From Acetobacteraceae bacterium (GTDB lineage Bacteria > Pseudomonadota > Alphaproteobacteria > Acetobacterales > Acetobacteraceae): DNA of 6,318 nt. A program made the position numbers and the translations under genes. Numbering within the stretch: the stretch's first letter is position 1; every line of letters begins with the position of its first letter. A model generated the notes under the pieces. The model ran no database searches. It had not been told where the DNA came from and saw nothing but the letters and a program-made list of their open reading frames with translations. The DNA lies in NCBI GenBank assembly GCA_003506895.1, contig DNXO01000069.1:139552-145869 (forward strand), given 5' to 3'. This document shows, in pieces, positions 5,711 through 6,318 of this stretch.

Positions 5711-5754
5711 CAAAACAGAAATCGCGCCCGCCTTCGATCGAAGCGCGGGCGCGA
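5711..5754 (-). terminator. Intrinsic terminator between dnaK and dnaJ
   Basis: On the minus strand TCGCGCCCGC (5745-5754) pairs perfectly with GCGGGCGCGA (5722-5731), a 10-base-pair GC-rich stem. The interior CTTCGATCGAAG is itself a palindrome that extends the stem past a 1-base bulge. TTTCTGTTTT follows directly. It begins 27 bases after the dnaK stop. This is a classic rho-independent terminator that should reduce transcription into dnaJ. Confidence 0.88.
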
Positions 5755-5781
5755 CCCTTCATCCCAAGTCAGGCCCTTCAG

Positions 5782-6318
5782 TTAGGCCGACTTTTTCTTC
5801 TTGTCGTCAACTTCCTCGAACTCGGCGTCCACGACGTTGTCATCATGGGGCGCCTGCGAACCGGCATCGCCACCGCCCGGAGGCTGCTGGCCGGCGGCGG
5901 CTTCGGCCTTATACATGGCCTCACCGATCTTCATCGCCGCCTGGCTCAGGCGGTCAGAGGCCTGCTTCAGGGCTTCCGTGTCGGTGCCTTCCAGCGCCGA
6001 CTTGGCTGCCGCGATGGCGGCTTCCGCCTCGCCGCGTTCCTGCGCGCCCACCTTGTCGCCGTGTTCCTTCAGGTTCTTCTCGACCTGATGGACAAGGCTC
6101 TCGGTGTGATTGCGGGCCTCGATCGTCTCACGCCGCTGCTTGTCGGCTTCGGCGTTGGCCTCGGCTTCCTTCACCATGCGCTGGATGTCGGCCTCCGACA
6201 GACCACCGCTGGCCTGGATGCGGATCTGCTGCTCCTTGCCGGTGGCCTTGTCCTTCGCCTGGACCGAGACGATGCCGTTGGCGTCGATGTCGAATGTGAC
6301 CTCGATCTGCGGCACGCC
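5782..6318 (-). CDS. dnaK: Chaperone protein DnaK (Hsp70), C-terminal part, 5' end beyond the window
   Basis: ATP-driven chaperone of the cytoplasm, partner of DnaJ and GrpE. Only the last 178 codons and the TAA stop are present, about 28% of a protein of some 635 residues. The fragment opens with GVPQIEVTFDIDANGIVSV, the end of the substrate-binding beta domain. It continues with KDKATGKEQQIRI, the helical lid (GLSEADIQRMVKEAEANAEAD onward, rich in Ala, Glu and Lys), a Gly/Pro/Gln-rich linker, and the conserved tail VVDAEFEEVDD followed by KKKKSA. The frame is open to the right edge; the GTG at 6313-6315 is an internal Val codon, not a start. The ATPase domain is outside the window. An intrinsic terminator follows. 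The identification is firm. Confidence 0.97.
   Translation of the reverse strand, partial: GVPQIEVTFDIDANGIVSVQAKDKATGKEQQIRIQASGGLSEADIQRMVKEAEANAEADKQRRETIEARNHTESLVHQVEKNLKEHGDKVGAQERGEAEAAIAAAKSALEGTDTEALKQASDRLSQAAMKIGEAMYKAEAAAGQQPPGGGDAGSQAPHDDNVVDAEFEEVDDKKKKSA

Overview
The window reads as chromosomal DNA from a GC-rich alphaproteobacterium. The Rhodospirillales/Acetobacteraceae side of the class is my best guess, from the style of the DnaK, DnaJ and MetK proteins and from the type of secreted protease. This placement rests on recognition, not on a search. Every gene I can support lies on the minus strand, so transcription runs from right to left: dnaK (3' part only), dnaJ, a secreted metalloprotease-like gene, dapB and metK (5' part only).

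Right part (4447-6318): the end of dnaK, a clear intrinsic terminator, complete dnaJ, and a strong hairpin just after dnaJ. DnaK and DnaJ are the Hsp70 chaperone and its J-domain co-chaperone. The terminator between them suggests that only part of the dnaK transcription continues into dnaJ.

Middle part (1815-4511): a 627-base gene-free stretch and a 688-residue gene. The stretch is AT-rich (about 41% G+C by hand count from 3901 to 4260, then about 68% from 4261 to 4320) and full of inverted repeats. The protein has an N-terminal zincin-like domain with the motif HEITEVLGR, a long Gly/Asn/Thr-rich repeat region, and a C-terminal module typical of type I secretion substrates. No transporter genes are beside it. 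Base composition and function both set this block apart from its housekeeping neighbours, so I read it as an accessory insertion between dnaJ and dapB.

Left part (1-1800): dapB (lysine/diaminopimelate synthesis) with a good ribosome site and a plausible promoter, then a 172-base gap and metK (S-adenosylmethionine synthase), whose reading frame runs off the left edge. Both belong to the aspartate/methionine metabolic area but do not depend on the protease gene.

I see no RNA genes, CRISPR array, transposase or recognisable insertion sequence. The most interesting object is the protease-like gene with its unusual HExxE active-site motif, its single CxxC in the repeat region, and the AT-rich upstream DNA.
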